Origin: an uncultured Bacteroidales bacterium
Lineage (GTDB): Bacteria; Bacteroidota; Bacteroidia; Bacteroidales; UBA932
NCBI GenBank assembly: GCA_949289565.1
Contig: CASEOO010000016.1
Location: 1 to 64,000 of the forward strand
Length of the DNA: 64,000 nucleotides
Reading direction: 5' to 3'
The notes under the pieces were generated by a model. That model was not told the origin of the DNA and did no database searches. It worked only from the letters and a program-made list of their open reading frames with translations. The stretch's first letter is position 1; each line of letters opens with the position of its first letter. The position numbers were made by a program, and so were the translations under genes. Shown here piece after piece: positions 25,313-35,525 of this stretch.

Positions 25313-27208
25313 ATGCGTATTTCTAAAATGTGCATTAATATGAAGAATTGTAGAGAGCTGTTAATTGAAAATGTCCGGCAAAGATTCGCCGAATGGCAGA
25401 CACGGCCGGGAAGAAATGCCCTTTTTGCCGTCATGGCATGTCTGCTGACGGCGGCATGCACCGAGATTGTACCGGAAAGGACCATGGCAGAAGTCCATGA
25501 TGGCTGTCAGAGTACAGGGACTGTCATGTTTCAGGCGTACTGTCCTGAGGCTTCGCCAGGAATGGAAGGTACGAAAGCATCCGAAACTGCGCTGGAAGAT
25601 GTTTATGTGTACCTGTACTATGACGGGAAATTGTTGAAAAGGCTTGAGCTCGGAAGCGGCATGGAAAGCAGTACAGAACTGACCGTCGGGGAAAATTATA
25701 CATGGTACGCTGTGGCCAATATTCCTGATGTCGGCATTGAAGCCGCTGAAGAGGAGCTGAAGTCGAAACATATAAACGTCACCCCGGGAGAGCCGGAAGA
25801 AAACTTCCCGATGACTGCATCCGGAAATTTCACAATGACAGGCATGAACTGCACAGTGAACATCCATCTTGAAAGGCTGTATTCGAAAATACGGTTCAGC
25901 ATGGACAGGGAGATTCTGCCTGAAATGAAAATTACGTCCGTCTGCATCAAGCAGGCTTCCACTTCAGCGGCTTTGTTCAGCGAATCAGCGGCTATGGCGG
26001 TGGCAGACGGGGATGCAGCCTCGGAATCGGAGCTGGAGGTGCTTAACAGCGGCGGCGAGATAGAACTGTTCCTGCCGGAGAACTGCCAGGGAGTGCTGCT
26101 TCCCTCCAACCATGATTCATGGGACAAGACCCCTGAGAACATACCTGAAAAGGCACATTTATGCTCATATATGGAGGTGAAAGGAGAGCTTAACGGCTCG
26201 CAGCATATGTTCGGCGTTGTCACATACCGTTTCTATCTGGGACAGGATGCTGTATCGGATTTCAATGTCATCCGGAACACGGACTGCAAGGTGAAGCTGA
26301 AGGTGTCCAGAGAAGCTCTTGATACACCGGCTTGGCAGGTCGAGACATCTGACCTGTATTTCAATGCTCCGGCCTTAATTCTGGCTGCGAGGCAGCTTTG
26401 CTTTTTATGGGATACAAAGACCGCGGAGTCTAAATCATTGAATGCTTTTGCACGGTATGAGAAGGTTATACGCAGAGGCGGGTTGATTGCCGTCTTCGGT
26501 GATGATGAGATTCTATACTCATACGATGGTATACAATGGCATAGATATTCGACTTTGAACATCTTTCATTCAGGCATGGCATATGGAAACGGAACATACG
26601 TGACAATAAGTGAAGCTGGATACAGTTATTATTCAAAAGATGGAATAGATTGGGAACGGAACGCGGACTACATATTGGACTACTGCGCAGGAATGATGGA
26701 ATTCTGGAACGGCACCTTCGTAGCGCCTGCCAAAAGCGGCTTTGTCTATACATCCACAGACGGAATTGAATGGAAGAGATCAAATGGACTTCCTATCAGC
26801 TTGCCGGTAGTCACCGAATGCGGAGAAAATGGAGTTCTGATGATCAACAACGTGGGGAATGCCTGCATATACATGGGCGGAGAGATGTGGATGACCGGAA
26901 ACTGCACCTTCGATGAAATTAAGGATGAGTTAGTATATACGGATCTGGTGTACGGAAACGGCATATACCTGCTGTCCACAGGACACTCTATTTATAGAAG
27001 CGAGAACGGATTCATGTGGACGCTCACAAATGCTCCGGAAGACAGCAAGAACTTCCATATTGATTACAAGGACGGAGTGTTCATGACAGCGTACCAGACA
27101 CAGGGTAGGGTTACTCAATGGAGACTGGCAAGTTCCGGAGACGGAATGAACTGGACAAAACTCGTGAATGGCAGCACCAACGAACTTGCAGACATCTGCA
27201 TATTATAA
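25313..27208 (+). CDS. Lipoprotein with fimbrillin-like N-terminal half and Asp-box-like propeller repeats
   Basis: A 631-residue predicted surface lipoprotein; alternative ATG at 25340. Signal sequence AVMACLLTAAC has its lipobox cysteine near residue 49. Residues ~60-360 look like the beta-sandwich fimbrillin/DUF4906-type proteins of Bacteroidales (EDVYVYLYYDGKLLKRLE, YTWYAVANIP, RLYSKIRF). Residues ~380-631 hold tandem blades with an S-x-DG-x-x-W signature (SYDGIQW, SKDGIDW, STDGIEW, SENGFMW, SGDGMNW); their tryptophans fall at 409, 447, 487, 569 and 613, with a degenerate unit (GGEMW, W526) filling the gap, i.e. six blades of about 38-44 residues. These resemble BNR/Asp-box repeats of sialidase-like propellers but lack catalytic residues I can recognise. 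Function unknown; adhesion or glycan binding is a guess. Confidence 0.72.
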   Translation: MRISKMCINMKNCRELLIENVRQRFAEWQTRPGRNALFAVMACLLTAACTEIVPERTMAEVHDGCQSTGTVMFQAYCPEASPGMEGTKASETALEDVYVYLYYDGKLLKRLELGSGMESSTELTVGENYTWYAVANIPDVGIEAAEEELKSKHINVTPGEPEENFPMTASGNFTMTGMNCTVNIHLERLYSKIRFSMDREILPEMKITSVCIKQASTSAALFSESAAMAVADGDAASESELEVLNSGGEIELFLPENCQGVLLPSNHDSWDKTPENIPEKAHLCSYMEVKGELNGSQHMFGVVTYRFYLGQDAVSDFNVIRNTDCKVKLKVSREALDTPAWQVETSDLYFNAPALILAARQLCFLWDTKTAESKSLNAFARYEKVIRRGGLIAVFGDDEILYSYDGIQWHRYSTLNIFHSGMAYGNGTYVTISEAGYSYYSKDGIDWERNADYILDYCAGMMEFWNGTFVAPAKSGFVYTSTDGIEWKRSNGLPISLPVVTECGENGVLMINNVGNACIYMGGEMWMTGNCTFDEIKDELVYTDLVYGNGIYLLSTGHSIYRSENGFMWTLTNAPEDSKNFHIDYKDGVFMTAYQTQGRVTQWRLASSGDGMNWTKLVNGSTNELADICIL

Positions 27209-27233
27209 CTTTGCACTCACACTTTTTCCCAAT

Positions 27234-27273
27234 TGAAGGGGTGACCCGGATTTAATTTCGAATCACCCCTTCA
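27234..27273. terminator. Bidirectional intrinsic terminator
   Basis: Perfect 11-bp inverted repeat TGAAGGGGTGA (27234-27244) / TCACCCCTTCA (27263-27273) with an 18-base loop, between the convergent lipoprotein and carB genes. T-runs are weak on both sides. Confidence 0.7.
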
Positions 27274-27302
27274 TCACTATACTATATTGCAGAAACCAGC
27301 AG

Positions 27303-30300
27303 CTAGTACTGATCCCAAGACTTTATCTGTATATCGTCCATGCCCATACTGCAGAATGCGCGGATGAATGCTGTGGCGAGACGGGCATTCGTGATAAGCG
27401 GAATATTGAAATCTATCGCCGCACGCCTGATCTTGTATCCGTTCGCAAGCTCCATGCTGGTGAAGTTCTTCGGGATATTGACTACAAGGTCGATTTCCTT
27501 GTCCTGAAGCATTTTCAGAGCGGATTTGAACTGAGATGCCATCTGAGGATCTTCTGCTTCGCTTGGCCAGAGCACCCTCTCAGCGGCCACTTCATTCTCA
27601 ACGAGATACTTGTAAGTGCCTCCTGTAGCATATATGGTATAGCCATGTCCAGCCAGCAGACGGCACGCATTCAGCAGGTCGGCTTTCTGCAATGCATCTC
27701 CGGATGACACCAGGATATTCTTCTGAGGTATCTTGTAGCCAACTGAAAGCACCGACTTGAGAAGGGCCTCATTGAAGTCATCGCCCAGACAGCCTACCTC
27801 TCCGGTGGAAGCCATATCCACTCCGAGCACCGGATCCGCCTGATGAAGCCTTGAGAATGAGAACTGCGATGCCTTGATGCCCACATAATCCAGGTCGAAA
27901 GCACTCTTGTGCGGAGCCGAAGGCTTGAGGCCGAGCATCACCTTTGTGGCAAGCTCTATCAGGTTTATCTTCAGTATCTTGGACACGAACGGGAAACTTC
28001 TGGAAGCCCTCAGGTTGCATTCAATGACCTTGATTTCATTCTCTTTTGCAAGGAACTGGATATTGAACGGTCCCGAAATCTCCAGAGCCGCCGCGATCTT
28101 CTTCGCGATCTTCTTGATTCTGCGCACTGTCTCTATGTACAGCTTCTGAGGAGGGAACTGGATAGTAGCGTCTCCGGAATGCACACCGGCGAACTCGACA
28201 TGTTCTGAAATAGCGTATGCTATCACTTCCCCGTTGTCAGCTACGGCATCAAATTCTATCTCCTTGCACCTCTGCATGAATTCGCTCACCACTACAGGAT
28301 GCTTCTGGGAAACCTCGGCGGCGAGAGAGAGGAACCTGCGGAGCTCGTCCTCATTGTAGCACACATTCATGGCGGCGCCTGAGAGCACATATGACGGACG
28401 CACCAGAACCGGGTAGCCTACCTTGGTGACGAATTCGTGCAAGTCATCCAAGGTGGTAAGCTCCCTCCACTTAGGCTGGTCTATGCCGAGAGCATCCACG
28501 ATGGACGAGAACTTGTGCCTGTCTTCAGCCTTGTCGATGCTGGTGGCTTTAGTGCCGAGGATATTCACCCCGCTTCTGTCCAGACGCAGGGCCAGGTTGT
28601 TCGGTATCTGCCCACCGACAGACACCACCATGCCATGAGGCTGCTCCAACTCGTATATGTCCATCACCCTCTCGTATGTGAGTTCATCGAAATACAAGCG
28701 GTCGCTCATATCATAGTCTGTGGACACAGTTTCCGGATTGTAATTGATCATCACGCCTCTGTATCCCTCATTTCTGATAGTTTGAAGCGCATTCACCGAG
28801 CACCAGTCGAATTCCACTGAAGAGCCGATCCTGTAAGCGCCTGACCCTAAAACTATCACAGACCTGTGGTCATGAAGATATGCCACATCGTTGAAATCTC
28901 CGTTGTAGGTCAAATACAGATAATTGGTAGCCGCCGGGAACTCTGCCGCCAGCGTATCTATCTGCTTCACACAAGGCACGATGCCGTGAGCCTTCCTGAA
29001 CTCGCGCACTATGTTCTGCGCATCCTCGTTGTCGAGTTTGTCCTTGTACAGGGCACGTCCTATCTGGAAGTCCGAGAAACCCTGCCGCTTGGCTGTTTTC
29101 AGCAGCTCCAGAGGCATAGCTTCGCAATTTTCATACTTCATCATGTCGTGATATGTCTCCACAATACGGGCAAGCTTGCAGAGGAACCACTTGTCAATCT
29201 TCGTGAGGCCATGTATCTGATCCACAGTGTATCCAGCACGCATAGCCTTGGATATCACAAAAATACGATTGTCCGTAGGCTCTTTGAGCGCCTCATCTAT
29301 ATCATCGACTTTCAATTCCTTGTTTCCGACGAAGCCATGAGCTCCCTGCCCTATCATGCGCAGACCTTTCTGGATGGCCTCCTCGAAGCTCCGGCCAATG
29401 GACATGACCTCGCCCACGCTCTTCATGCTGGAGCCGATCTTCCTGGAAACTCCATGGAACTTCGAAAGATCCCAGCGCGGAATCTTGCATACAATATAGT
29501 CAATGGCAGGCTCGAAGAAAGCCGGCGTGTTCTTGGTCACGGAATTTTTCAAGTCGAACAGGCCATACCCGAGTCCGAGTTTGGCCGCCACAAATGCCAG
29601 CGGATAGCCTGTAGCCTTGGAAGCCAGGGCAGAAGAACGGCTCAGACGGGCATTCACCTCGATGACGCGGTACTCCATGGAGTTAGGGTCATAGGCGAAC
29701 TGGACGTTGCACTCACCCACTATGCCGACATGGCGGACAATCTTGATAGCAAGATCCCTCAGATACTCTACATCATCATTGTCCAGAGTCTGGCACGGAG
29801 CTACCACTATGCTCTCTCCCGTATGGATTCCGAGAGGGTCGAAATTCTCCATGTTGCAGACAGTGATGCAGTTGTCATAACGGTCACGCACCACCTCATA
29901 TTCAATTTCTTTCCAGCCTTTCAAAGATTTTTCCACCAGCACCTGCGGAGAAAAAGAGAATGCTTTCTCAGCTACATCGAAAAGCTGGGCCTCGTCATCG
30001 CAGAATCCTGAACCAAGGCCTCCCAGTGCATAAGCGGCACGCAATATCACAGGATAGCCGAGCTCCTGGGCCGCGGCGCGCGCCTGCTCTATGGTCTCTG
30101 TTGCGTGAGACTTGATGGTTTTCACGCCTATCTGGTCGAGCCTCTCGATGAAAAGCTCCCTGTCCTCAGTATCTATGATAGCCTGCACAGGAGTGCCGAG
30201 CACTTTTACATGATATTTCTCCAATATCCCTGATTTATAGAGCTCCACTCCGCAGTTCAATGCTGTCTGTCCTCCGAAAGCCAGGAGAATGCCCTGAGGG

Positions 30301-30542
30301 GCCTCTTTCTGGATCACTTTCTCCACAAAATACGGAGTCACAGGAAGAAAATAAATCTTGTCAGCCACCTTGTCAGAAGTCTGGACAGTGGCTATGTTCG
30401 GATTTATGAGCACAGTCTCTATGCCTTCCTCTTTCATCGCCTTCAGGGCCTGTGAACCTGAATAGTCGAACTCGCCGGCTTCACCGATTTTCAGCGCTCC
30501 TGAACCGAGCAGCAATACTTTCTTTATATCGTTGTCAATCAT
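27303..30542 (-). CDS. carB: Carbamoyl-phosphate synthase large subunit
   Basis: A 1079-residue enzyme with two homologous ATP-grasp halves: KKVLLLGSGALKIGEAGEFDYSGSQA at the start and VIVLGSGAYRIGSSVEFDW in the middle, each followed by ATP-grasp core motifs (VIEVNARLSRSSALASKATGYP; VIECNLRASRSFPFVSK). The C-terminal ~150 residues form the allosteric MGS-like domain (GYTIYATGGTYKYL). It makes carbamoyl phosphate from ammonia, bicarbonate and 2 ATP for pyrimidine and arginine synthesis. The ATG at 30542 gives normal family length. It follows carA after 34 bases. Confidence 0.97.
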   Translation of the reverse strand: MIDNDIKKVLLLGSGALKIGEAGEFDYSGSQALKAMKEEGIETVLINPNIATVQTSDKVADKIYFLPVTPYFVEKVIQKEAPQGILLAFGGQTALNCGVELYKSGILEKYHVKVLGTPVQAIIDTEDRELFIERLDQIGVKTIKSHATETIEQARAAAQELGYPVILRAAYALGGLGSGFCDDEAQLFDVAEKAFSFSPQVLVEKSLKGWKEIEYEVVRDRYDNCITVCNMENFDPLGIHTGESIVVAPCQTLDNDDVEYLRDLAIKIVRHVGIVGECNVQFAYDPNSMEYRVIEVNARLSRSSALASKATGYPLAFVAAKLGLGYGLFDLKNSVTKNTPAFFEPAIDYIVCKIPRWDLSKFHGVSRKIGSSMKSVGEVMSIGRSFEEAIQKGLRMIGQGAHGFVGNKELKVDDIDEALKEPTDNRIFVISKAMRAGYTVDQIHGLTKIDKWFLCKLARIVETYHDMMKYENCEAMPLELLKTAKRQGFSDFQIGRALYKDKLDNEDAQNIVREFRKAHGIVPCVKQIDTLAAEFPAATNYLYLTYNGDFNDVAYLHDHRSVIVLGSGAYRIGSSVEFDWCSVNALQTIRNEGYRGVMINYNPETVSTDYDMSDRLYFDELTYERVMDIYELEQPHGMVVSVGGQIPNNLALRLDRSGVNILGTKATSIDKAEDRHKFSSIVDALGIDQPKWRELTTLDDLHEFVTKVGYPVLVRPSYVLSGAAMNVCYNEDELRRFLSLAAEVSQKHPVVVSEFMQRCKEIEFDAVADNGEVIAYAISEHVEFAGVHSGDATIQFPPQKLYIETVRRIKKIAKKIAAALEISGPFNIQFLAKENEIKVIECNLRASRSFPFVSKILKINLIELATKVMLGLKPSAPHKSAFDLDYVGIKASQFSFSRLHQADPVLGVDMASTGEVGCLGDDFNEALLKSVLSVGYKIPQKNILVSSGDALQKADLLNACRLLAGHGYTIYATGGTYKYLVENEVAAERVLWPSEAEDPQMASQFKSALKMLQDKEIDLVVNIPKNFTSMELANGYKIRRAAIDFNIPLITNARLATAFIRAFCSMGMDDIQIKSWDQY

Positions 30543-30576
30543 CGTCGTGAATTTTAGTTTGTGTGGCACTCTGGAA

Positions 30577-31653
30577 TTAAAGTTTGCTTATGAACTCATC
30601 GAAGAGGAATTCCGTGTCGGTAGGGCCGCTGGAAGCCTCAGGATGGAACTGCGAAGAAAAGAACGGCTTCGATTTGTGCCTGATGCCTTCGTTCGTGCCG
30701 TCATTCATGTTCACGAAATATGGCTCCCAGTCAGGTCCAAGCGTGCTGGCATCCACAGCATAGCCATGGTTCTGAGATGTCACGAAACATTTGTTCGAGC
30801 CCACCATACGGACAGGCTGGTTGTGGCTGCGGTGTCCATATTTAAGCTTGAAAGTCCTCGCTCCCGCCGCACGGCTGAGAAGCTGGTTTCCCATGCAGAT
30901 GCCGAATATAGGCTTGTCTTTCTTCATAGCCTCCTGGATATGATGTACCGTGATGTCGCAGAACTCCGGATTTCCAGGGCCGTTGGATATGAACAGCCCG
31001 TCATACTCTATCTGGTTGAAATCATAGTCCCATGGCACACGTATAATCTCTACATCGCGATGCATGAAACATCTGAGAATATTATGCTTGACACCGCAGT
31101 CCACCAGCACCACCTTTTTCGAGCCATGGCCATATCTGACCACCTCCTTGCAGCTCACGGCGGCTACCTGATTCTGAAGATTCGGGTCAGGCACCGGGAA
31201 ATTCCTTTCCTGTCCCTCCGGGACAATGATGCCGAGCATCGCTCCATTTTCCCTGATCACCTTGGTCAGCTCTCTGGTGTCTATTCCGCAGATTCCCGGC
31301 ACTTTATGTTTTTTTAGCCATTCGCCCAGGCTCATGACAGCTTTCCAATGACTGTAATCTTCGGAATAGTCAGACACAACAAGCCCCCTGACATATATGC
31401 CGTCCGACTCCATATTCAGGGATATGCCGTTCTCGTCGAAACCCTCGGCAGGTACTCCGTAGTTTCCTACTATCGGATAAGTGATACAAAGGATCTGACC
31501 TGAATAAGAAGGGTCTGTGAGGCTTTCTGTATAGCCTACCATAGCAGTCGAAAAGACTACTTCACCATCGCAGGGGCCATCGTAACCGAATGAATATCCG
31601 TGGAATTCCATCCCGTTCTCCAGCTTGAGCGTAGCTCGAATTCTTTGCTCCAT
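30577..31653 (-). CDS. carA: Carbamoyl-phosphate synthase small subunit (glutamine amidotransferase)
   Basis: A 358-residue class I glutamine amidotransferase that delivers ammonia to CarB. The N-terminal CPSase_sm domain (TLKLENGMEFHGYSFGYDG, MVGYTESLTDPSYSGQIL) is followed by the GATase domain with the nucleophile cysteine in GICMGNQLL (~residue 250) and the catalytic His-Glu pair in FHPEASSGP. The ATG at 31653 (MEQRIRATLKLE) is chosen; the longer frame to 31743 adds a non-conserved polar extension. First gene of carAB. Confidence 0.95.
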   Translation of the reverse strand: MEQRIRATLKLENGMEFHGYSFGYDGPCDGEVVFSTAMVGYTESLTDPSYSGQILCITYPIVGNYGVPAEGFDENGISLNMESDGIYVRGLVVSDYSEDYSHWKAVMSLGEWLKKHKVPGICGIDTRELTKVIRENGAMLGIIVPEGQERNFPVPDPNLQNQVAAVSCKEVVRYGHGSKKVVLVDCGVKHNILRCFMHRDVEIIRVPWDYDFNQIEYDGLFISNGPGNPEFCDITVHHIQEAMKKDKPIFGICMGNQLLSRAAGARTFKLKYGHRSHNQPVRMVGSNKCFVTSQNHGYAVDASTLGPDWEPYFVNMNDGTNEGIRHKSKPFFSSQFHPEASSGPTDTEFLFDEFISKL

Positions 31654-31856
31654 TTTCTGTCTTGTATTAACGTCTGATGACGGATTACTATATTGTACCC
31701 GAGATTCCTTCGACGCGACGTCGCGATTTCTCTGAAATCTCATCCTTTTTTTCCAAAAAATCTGATGGGATGCATTCCTCTCACCCCACCAGACTTGTGC
31801 TCATCGCTTAAATCAGGCGAAAATAATACAATTCTGTCTAATTCCGCAAAACTTTT

Positions 31857-32528
31857 TTATTTTTTTATCATAAACGGCCTTGAGGATGCATCTCGCATGG
31901 AAGAAATCACAGATGCAGGATCCTCTGCCTTGAAAACTGCGCTTCCAGCCACCAGTATATCTGCACCCGCCTCCGCCAGAGCCGGGGCATTGGCGGCGGA
32001 AACACCGCCATCGACCTCTATCAGGCAGTCCAGACCGCGGCGGAGGATCTCCGCCTTCAGCACCCTGAGCCTTCCATAAGTGTCTTCTATGAATTTCTGG
32101 CCTCCGAATCCTGCAAAAACAGACATAAGAAGCAGATATTCGCATTTATCCAGATATGGGAAAAGACTTTCAACCGGTATGTCCGGATTTATAGCCATGC
32201 CTGCTTTCATGCCGCATCCGTGTATCAGGTCCACCGTCGATGCTGGATCATCGGAAGCATTCAGATGGAAGCTGAGCATGGAAACCCCCGATTTTGCGAA
32301 CCTCTCCACAAATTTTTCAGGCTTTATTATCATAAGATGGGCATCCATCGGCTTCTCAGCCCTGCAAGCCATGGCGTCCACGACAGGAAAGCCATACGAG
32401 ATATTCGGGACAAAGACGCCGTCCATAATGTCCAGGTGGAAGAGGTCTGCATGCATATTCACCAGTTCTACATCCTTCTCCAGATGAAGAAAGTCAGCTG
32501 AAAGCATAGATGGCGCTATCTGTATCAT
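31857..32528 (-). CDS. rpe: Ribulose-phosphate 3-epimerase
   Basis: A 223-residue TIM-barrel enzyme of the pentose phosphate pathway. It starts MIQIAPSMLSADF, carries HLDIMDGVFVPN (metal-binding His and catalytic Asp), AHLMI, MSVFAGFGGQKF and EVDGGVSAANAP in the expected order. It interconverts ribulose-5-phosphate and xylulose-5-phosphate. Upstream of carA on the same strand with a 203-base gap, so probably a separate transcription unit. Confidence 0.96.
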   Translation of the reverse strand: MIQIAPSMLSADFLHLEKDVELVNMHADLFHLDIMDGVFVPNISYGFPVVDAMACRAEKPMDAHLMIIKPEKFVERFAKSGVSMLSFHLNASDDPASTVDLIHGCGMKAGMAINPDIPVESLFPYLDKCEYLLLMSVFAGFGGQKFIEDTYGRLRVLKAEILRRGLDCLIEVDGGVSAANAPALAEAGADILVAGSAVFKAEDPASVISSMRDASSRPFMIKK

Positions 32529-32602
32529 TGCGTTACGATTTATGCGAAATCTCTTTCTTTTTAAAATAACTTAGAGATGAAATTTTTCAGATGAATGCAG
32601 TG

Positions 32603-34033
32603 TCACCTGATGTTCACTATGACATCTTCAAGCAAGGCCACGAACTTGTCCAGAGATGCAAGGTCAAGCCTCTCGCCCGGAGCATGAACTCCGCGGAGAG
32701 TCGGGCCGAAAGAAATCATGTCAAGCCCAGGGAATGTATCCAGAAACAAGCCGCACTCAAGCCCTGCATGAATCGCTCTCACCACAGGCTTTTTTCCGAA
32801 CAGCCTCATATACGACTCCTCGCAAACTTTCAGCAGCGCCGAATCCATATTCGGCTTCCAGCCTGGATACTCCGACTCATGTGTCACCTCGGCGCCCGCA
32901 AGGCGGAAAGCGGCCTCAACCTTCAGTCCTGCGGCCAGGCGTTCTGTATCCACAGAGCTCCGCTGGCTGGTGCCGACTCTTATCACACCCTTTTCCGGCA
33001 TTTTCACAGATGCCAGGTTTGTAGATGTCTCCACCAGGCCCGGGATATCCATGCTCATCGCCAGAACTCCGTGAGGAGCGGCGAAAAGGGAAGCCACCAA
33101 GGCAGACGCCACTCCTGACTCTATTGCCTGCAGGCCTGCAGGCATCTCCTCAACACTTGCCTCCACACATATGTCCGGGTCTGACGAGGCATACTCTGAC
33201 TTCAAATCAGTCCCGAATGCCATCACTGCGGTCTTCAGCGACTCCACATCCGCATCAGGCACTGCCACTGACGCTGCCGCCTCTCTGGCAATGGCGTTTC
33301 TTTTGTTTCCACCCTCTATTGAGCACAGACGCAGTTCTGGATGAGAATACAGAAACCTCGCAAGAAGCTGGACTGCATTCGCCCTGCCCTTGTCTATATC
33401 GTCTCCGCTATGTCCTCCGATTCCGCCTGAAACTTTGATTCTGGCCAGTTTCGTCCCTGCAGGCACCGGGACTTCTGAATAGCGGAAAACAGCTGTAGTG
33501 TCCACACCGCCGGCACATCCTACGAACAGCTCTCCTTCATCTTCAGAATCCAGGTTTATAAGGATGCCGCCGGTAATGAAGCCTGGCTTCAATGCCTTTG
33601 CGCCATAAAGGCCGGTCTCTTCTGACACTGTGAAAAGGCACTCTATCCGTCCCGTCTCCTCATTGCCGGTCAGCACAGCCAGCTGGGCCGCCATGCCTAT
33701 GCCGCAGTCAGCGCCTAAGGTAGTGTCCCTTGCTATCATCCAGCCATCCTCTATGACATAATTTATAGGATCCTTGGAAAAATCATGCTCCACTCCGGAA
33801 TTTTTCTCGCAGACCATATCAGAATGGCTCTGAAGCACTATAACAGGCCTGTTTTCACACCCCTTTGAAGCAGGCTTGATTATGACCACATTCCCGGCTT
33901 CATCCGTATGCGATTCGAGTGAATGCTCTCTGGCAAACTGCTGCAGATATGCTGTTATCTGCTCTTCATGACCAGACTCCCGGGGAATCCTGGTGATTTC
34001 CCGGAACCAGTCCAATACTATCTTTGAGTCCAT
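32603..34033 (-). CDS. pepD: Aminoacyl-histidine dipeptidase (PepD-type cytosolic dipeptidase)
   Basis: A 476-residue M20-family zinc dipeptidase: VLQSHSDMVCE (His and Asp of metal site 1), DGWMIARDTTLGADCGIGMA (bridging Asp), TVSEETGLYGAKAL (catalytic Glu and metal Glu), and HAGLECGLF near the C-terminus. It has the lid domain with GGHSGDDIDKGRANA. It cleaves dipeptides, including carnosine-like Xaa-His, in the cytoplasm. The ATG at 34033 is chosen; the extension to 34105 is hydrophobic/cysteine-rich and not conserved. Confidence 0.94.
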   Translation of the reverse strand: MDSKIVLDWFREITRIPRESGHEEQITAYLQQFAREHSLESHTDEAGNVVIIKPASKGCENRPVIVLQSHSDMVCEKNSGVEHDFSKDPINYVIEDGWMIARDTTLGADCGIGMAAQLAVLTGNEETGRIECLFTVSEETGLYGAKALKPGFITGGILINLDSEDEGELFVGCAGGVDTTAVFRYSEVPVPAGTKLARIKVSGGIGGHSGDDIDKGRANAVQLLARFLYSHPELRLCSIEGGNKRNAIAREAAASVAVPDADVESLKTAVMAFGTDLKSEYASSDPDICVEASVEEMPAGLQAIESGVASALVASLFAAPHGVLAMSMDIPGLVETSTNLASVKMPEKGVIRVGTSQRSSVDTERLAAGLKVEAAFRLAGAEVTHESEYPGWKPNMDSALLKVCEESYMRLFGKKPVVRAIHAGLECGLFLDTFPGLDMISFGPTLRGVHAPGERLDLASLDKFVALLEDVIVNIR

Positions 34034-34106
34034 CTTAATATAAATAACGATTCCTACGAAATCTACCCAGCTGATACAGCAGACGCTATTGCATGCATCT
34101 GCCACG

Positions 34107-35525
34107 CTAAGCGTGTACAGTCACAAGCATCTTCTCTATGTCAGTTACATACTGCTTGAACGTCTTGTCTATGCTCATCAGGTCCTGAACTGTCGCACAT
34201 GCATGGAGCACTGTCGAATGGTCCTTCCCGCCAATTTCTGAACCGATAGTAGAGAGGGAGCATTTCAGGAGATTTCTGCTCATGTACATGGCTATCTGCC
34301 TGGCCTGGACTATCTGGCGCTTTCTGGACTTAGAAAGGAGGCTGTCCATCGTGATATTGAAATACTGGCACACTGCCTCCTGGACTTTCCCGATGGTCAA
34401 GTCATTTTTCTGCTCCCCGACTATCTTTCCAGTGATACGCTCGGCCAGCTCCACCGAGATTTCCCTGTGCGCGAAAGTGGCATTCGCTATCAATGAGATC
34501 AAAGCGCCTTCCAGTTCTCTGAAATTCGATGTTATCCTGCTGGCCAGGAAATGCAGCACATCGTCTCTGAGCTTCACTCCCTCCCTGAAGCTGCGCGACT
34601 GGAGCATGGAAAGCCTCGTGGCGAAATCTGGCCTCTGAAGCTCCACAGACAGCCCCCACTTCAGCCTGGAAAGAAGCCTTTCCTCGAAATTCTGAAGCTC
34701 CACAGGCGGCCTGTCCGATGTAAATATCAGCTGCTTGCCTGACTGGTGCAGATGATTGAAAATCTGGAAGAAGGCATTCTGGGTGCCAGGCGAGGACATA
34801 TCCTGAATATCATCGACTATCAGCACATCGATTTTCATGTAGAATGCGAGGAAGTATGTGAGATTGTTCTTCGTCACTGCTTCCATGTACTGAGCCTTGA
34901 ACCTGCTGGCAGGTACATAAAGGACCACCAGCTCAGGATATTTTTCCTTGATGGCAATGCCGATGGCCTGTGCGAGATGCGTTTTTCCCAGCCCAGGACC
35001 TCCAAACAGGAAGAGAGGATTGAATGCTGTCTTTCCTGGATGCATGGCAATGCTCTCGCCGGCTGTCACGCCCATCTTGTTGCACTCCCCTTCAACGAGA
35101 TTTCCAAAGCAATAGTTAGGGTTCAGCTGTGTGTTCACCTTCACCTGCTGGAGACCTGGAATCACAAATGGATTCGGGCTTACCGCCCCTTTGAAGCTCG
35201 GGACGCTGACAGGCCTGTTCTCAGGCGTGTTGCAGTGGGCAGCCGGGTACTCCATAGGAGGCTGGACCTTCACCGGAGCCACTCGGTACACCAGCTTCGC
35301 ATCCGCACCTATCTCTTTTTTCAGAGTCTTTTTCAGAACGTCCAGATAGTACTCTTCCAAATACTCGCGGAAAAATTCCGAAGGCACATTGACAGTCAAA
35401 ACGCCATCATGAAATGACTCCGGGCGGATCGGCTTGAACCAGGTTTCGAAAGCTCTCTGGTTCACAATCTGCTCTATCATTTTAAGACAGCGATTCCATA
35501 TCAATATGTGAGTATCTTGCGACAT
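34107..35525 (-). CDS. dnaA: Chromosomal replication initiator protein
   Basis: A 472-residue DnaA with all four domains: N-terminal oligomerisation domain (RCLKMIEQIV to residue ~90), a variable linker, AAA+ core with Walker A (GGPGLGKTHLAQAIG, ~170-185), Walker B (VLIVDDIQDMS) and sensor motifs (IFTSDRPP, LSRLKWGL), and the C-terminal DNA-binding helix-turn-helix with DHSTVLHACATV. It binds DnaA boxes and melts the origin. A 320-base AT-rich region with inverted repeats lies upstream. Confidence 0.97.
   Translation of the reverse strand: MSQDTHILIWNRCLKMIEQIVNQRAFETWFKPIRPESFHDGVLTVNVPSEFFREYLEEYYLDVLKKTLKKEIGADAKLVYRVAPVKVQPPMEYPAAHCNTPENRPVSVPSFKGAVSPNPFVIPGLQQVKVNTQLNPNYCFGNLVEGECNKMGVTAGESIAMHPGKTAFNPLFLFGGPGLGKTHLAQAIGIAIKEKYPELVVLYVPASRFKAQYMEAVTKNNLTYFLAFYMKIDVLIVDDIQDMSSPGTQNAFFQIFNHLHQSGKQLIFTSDRPPVELQNFEERLLSRLKWGLSVELQRPDFATRLSMLQSRSFREGVKLRDDVLHFLASRITSNFRELEGALISLIANATFAHREISVELAERITGKIVGEQKNDLTIGKVQEAVCQYFNITMDSLLSKSRKRQIVQARQIAMYMSRNLLKCSLSTIGSEIGGKDHSTVLHACATVQDLMSIDKTFKQYVTDIEKMLVTVHA

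Noticed and set aside
28866-30011. Long open frame antisense to carB (381 codons)
   Set aside because: carB is certain; the antisense translation shows no family features.
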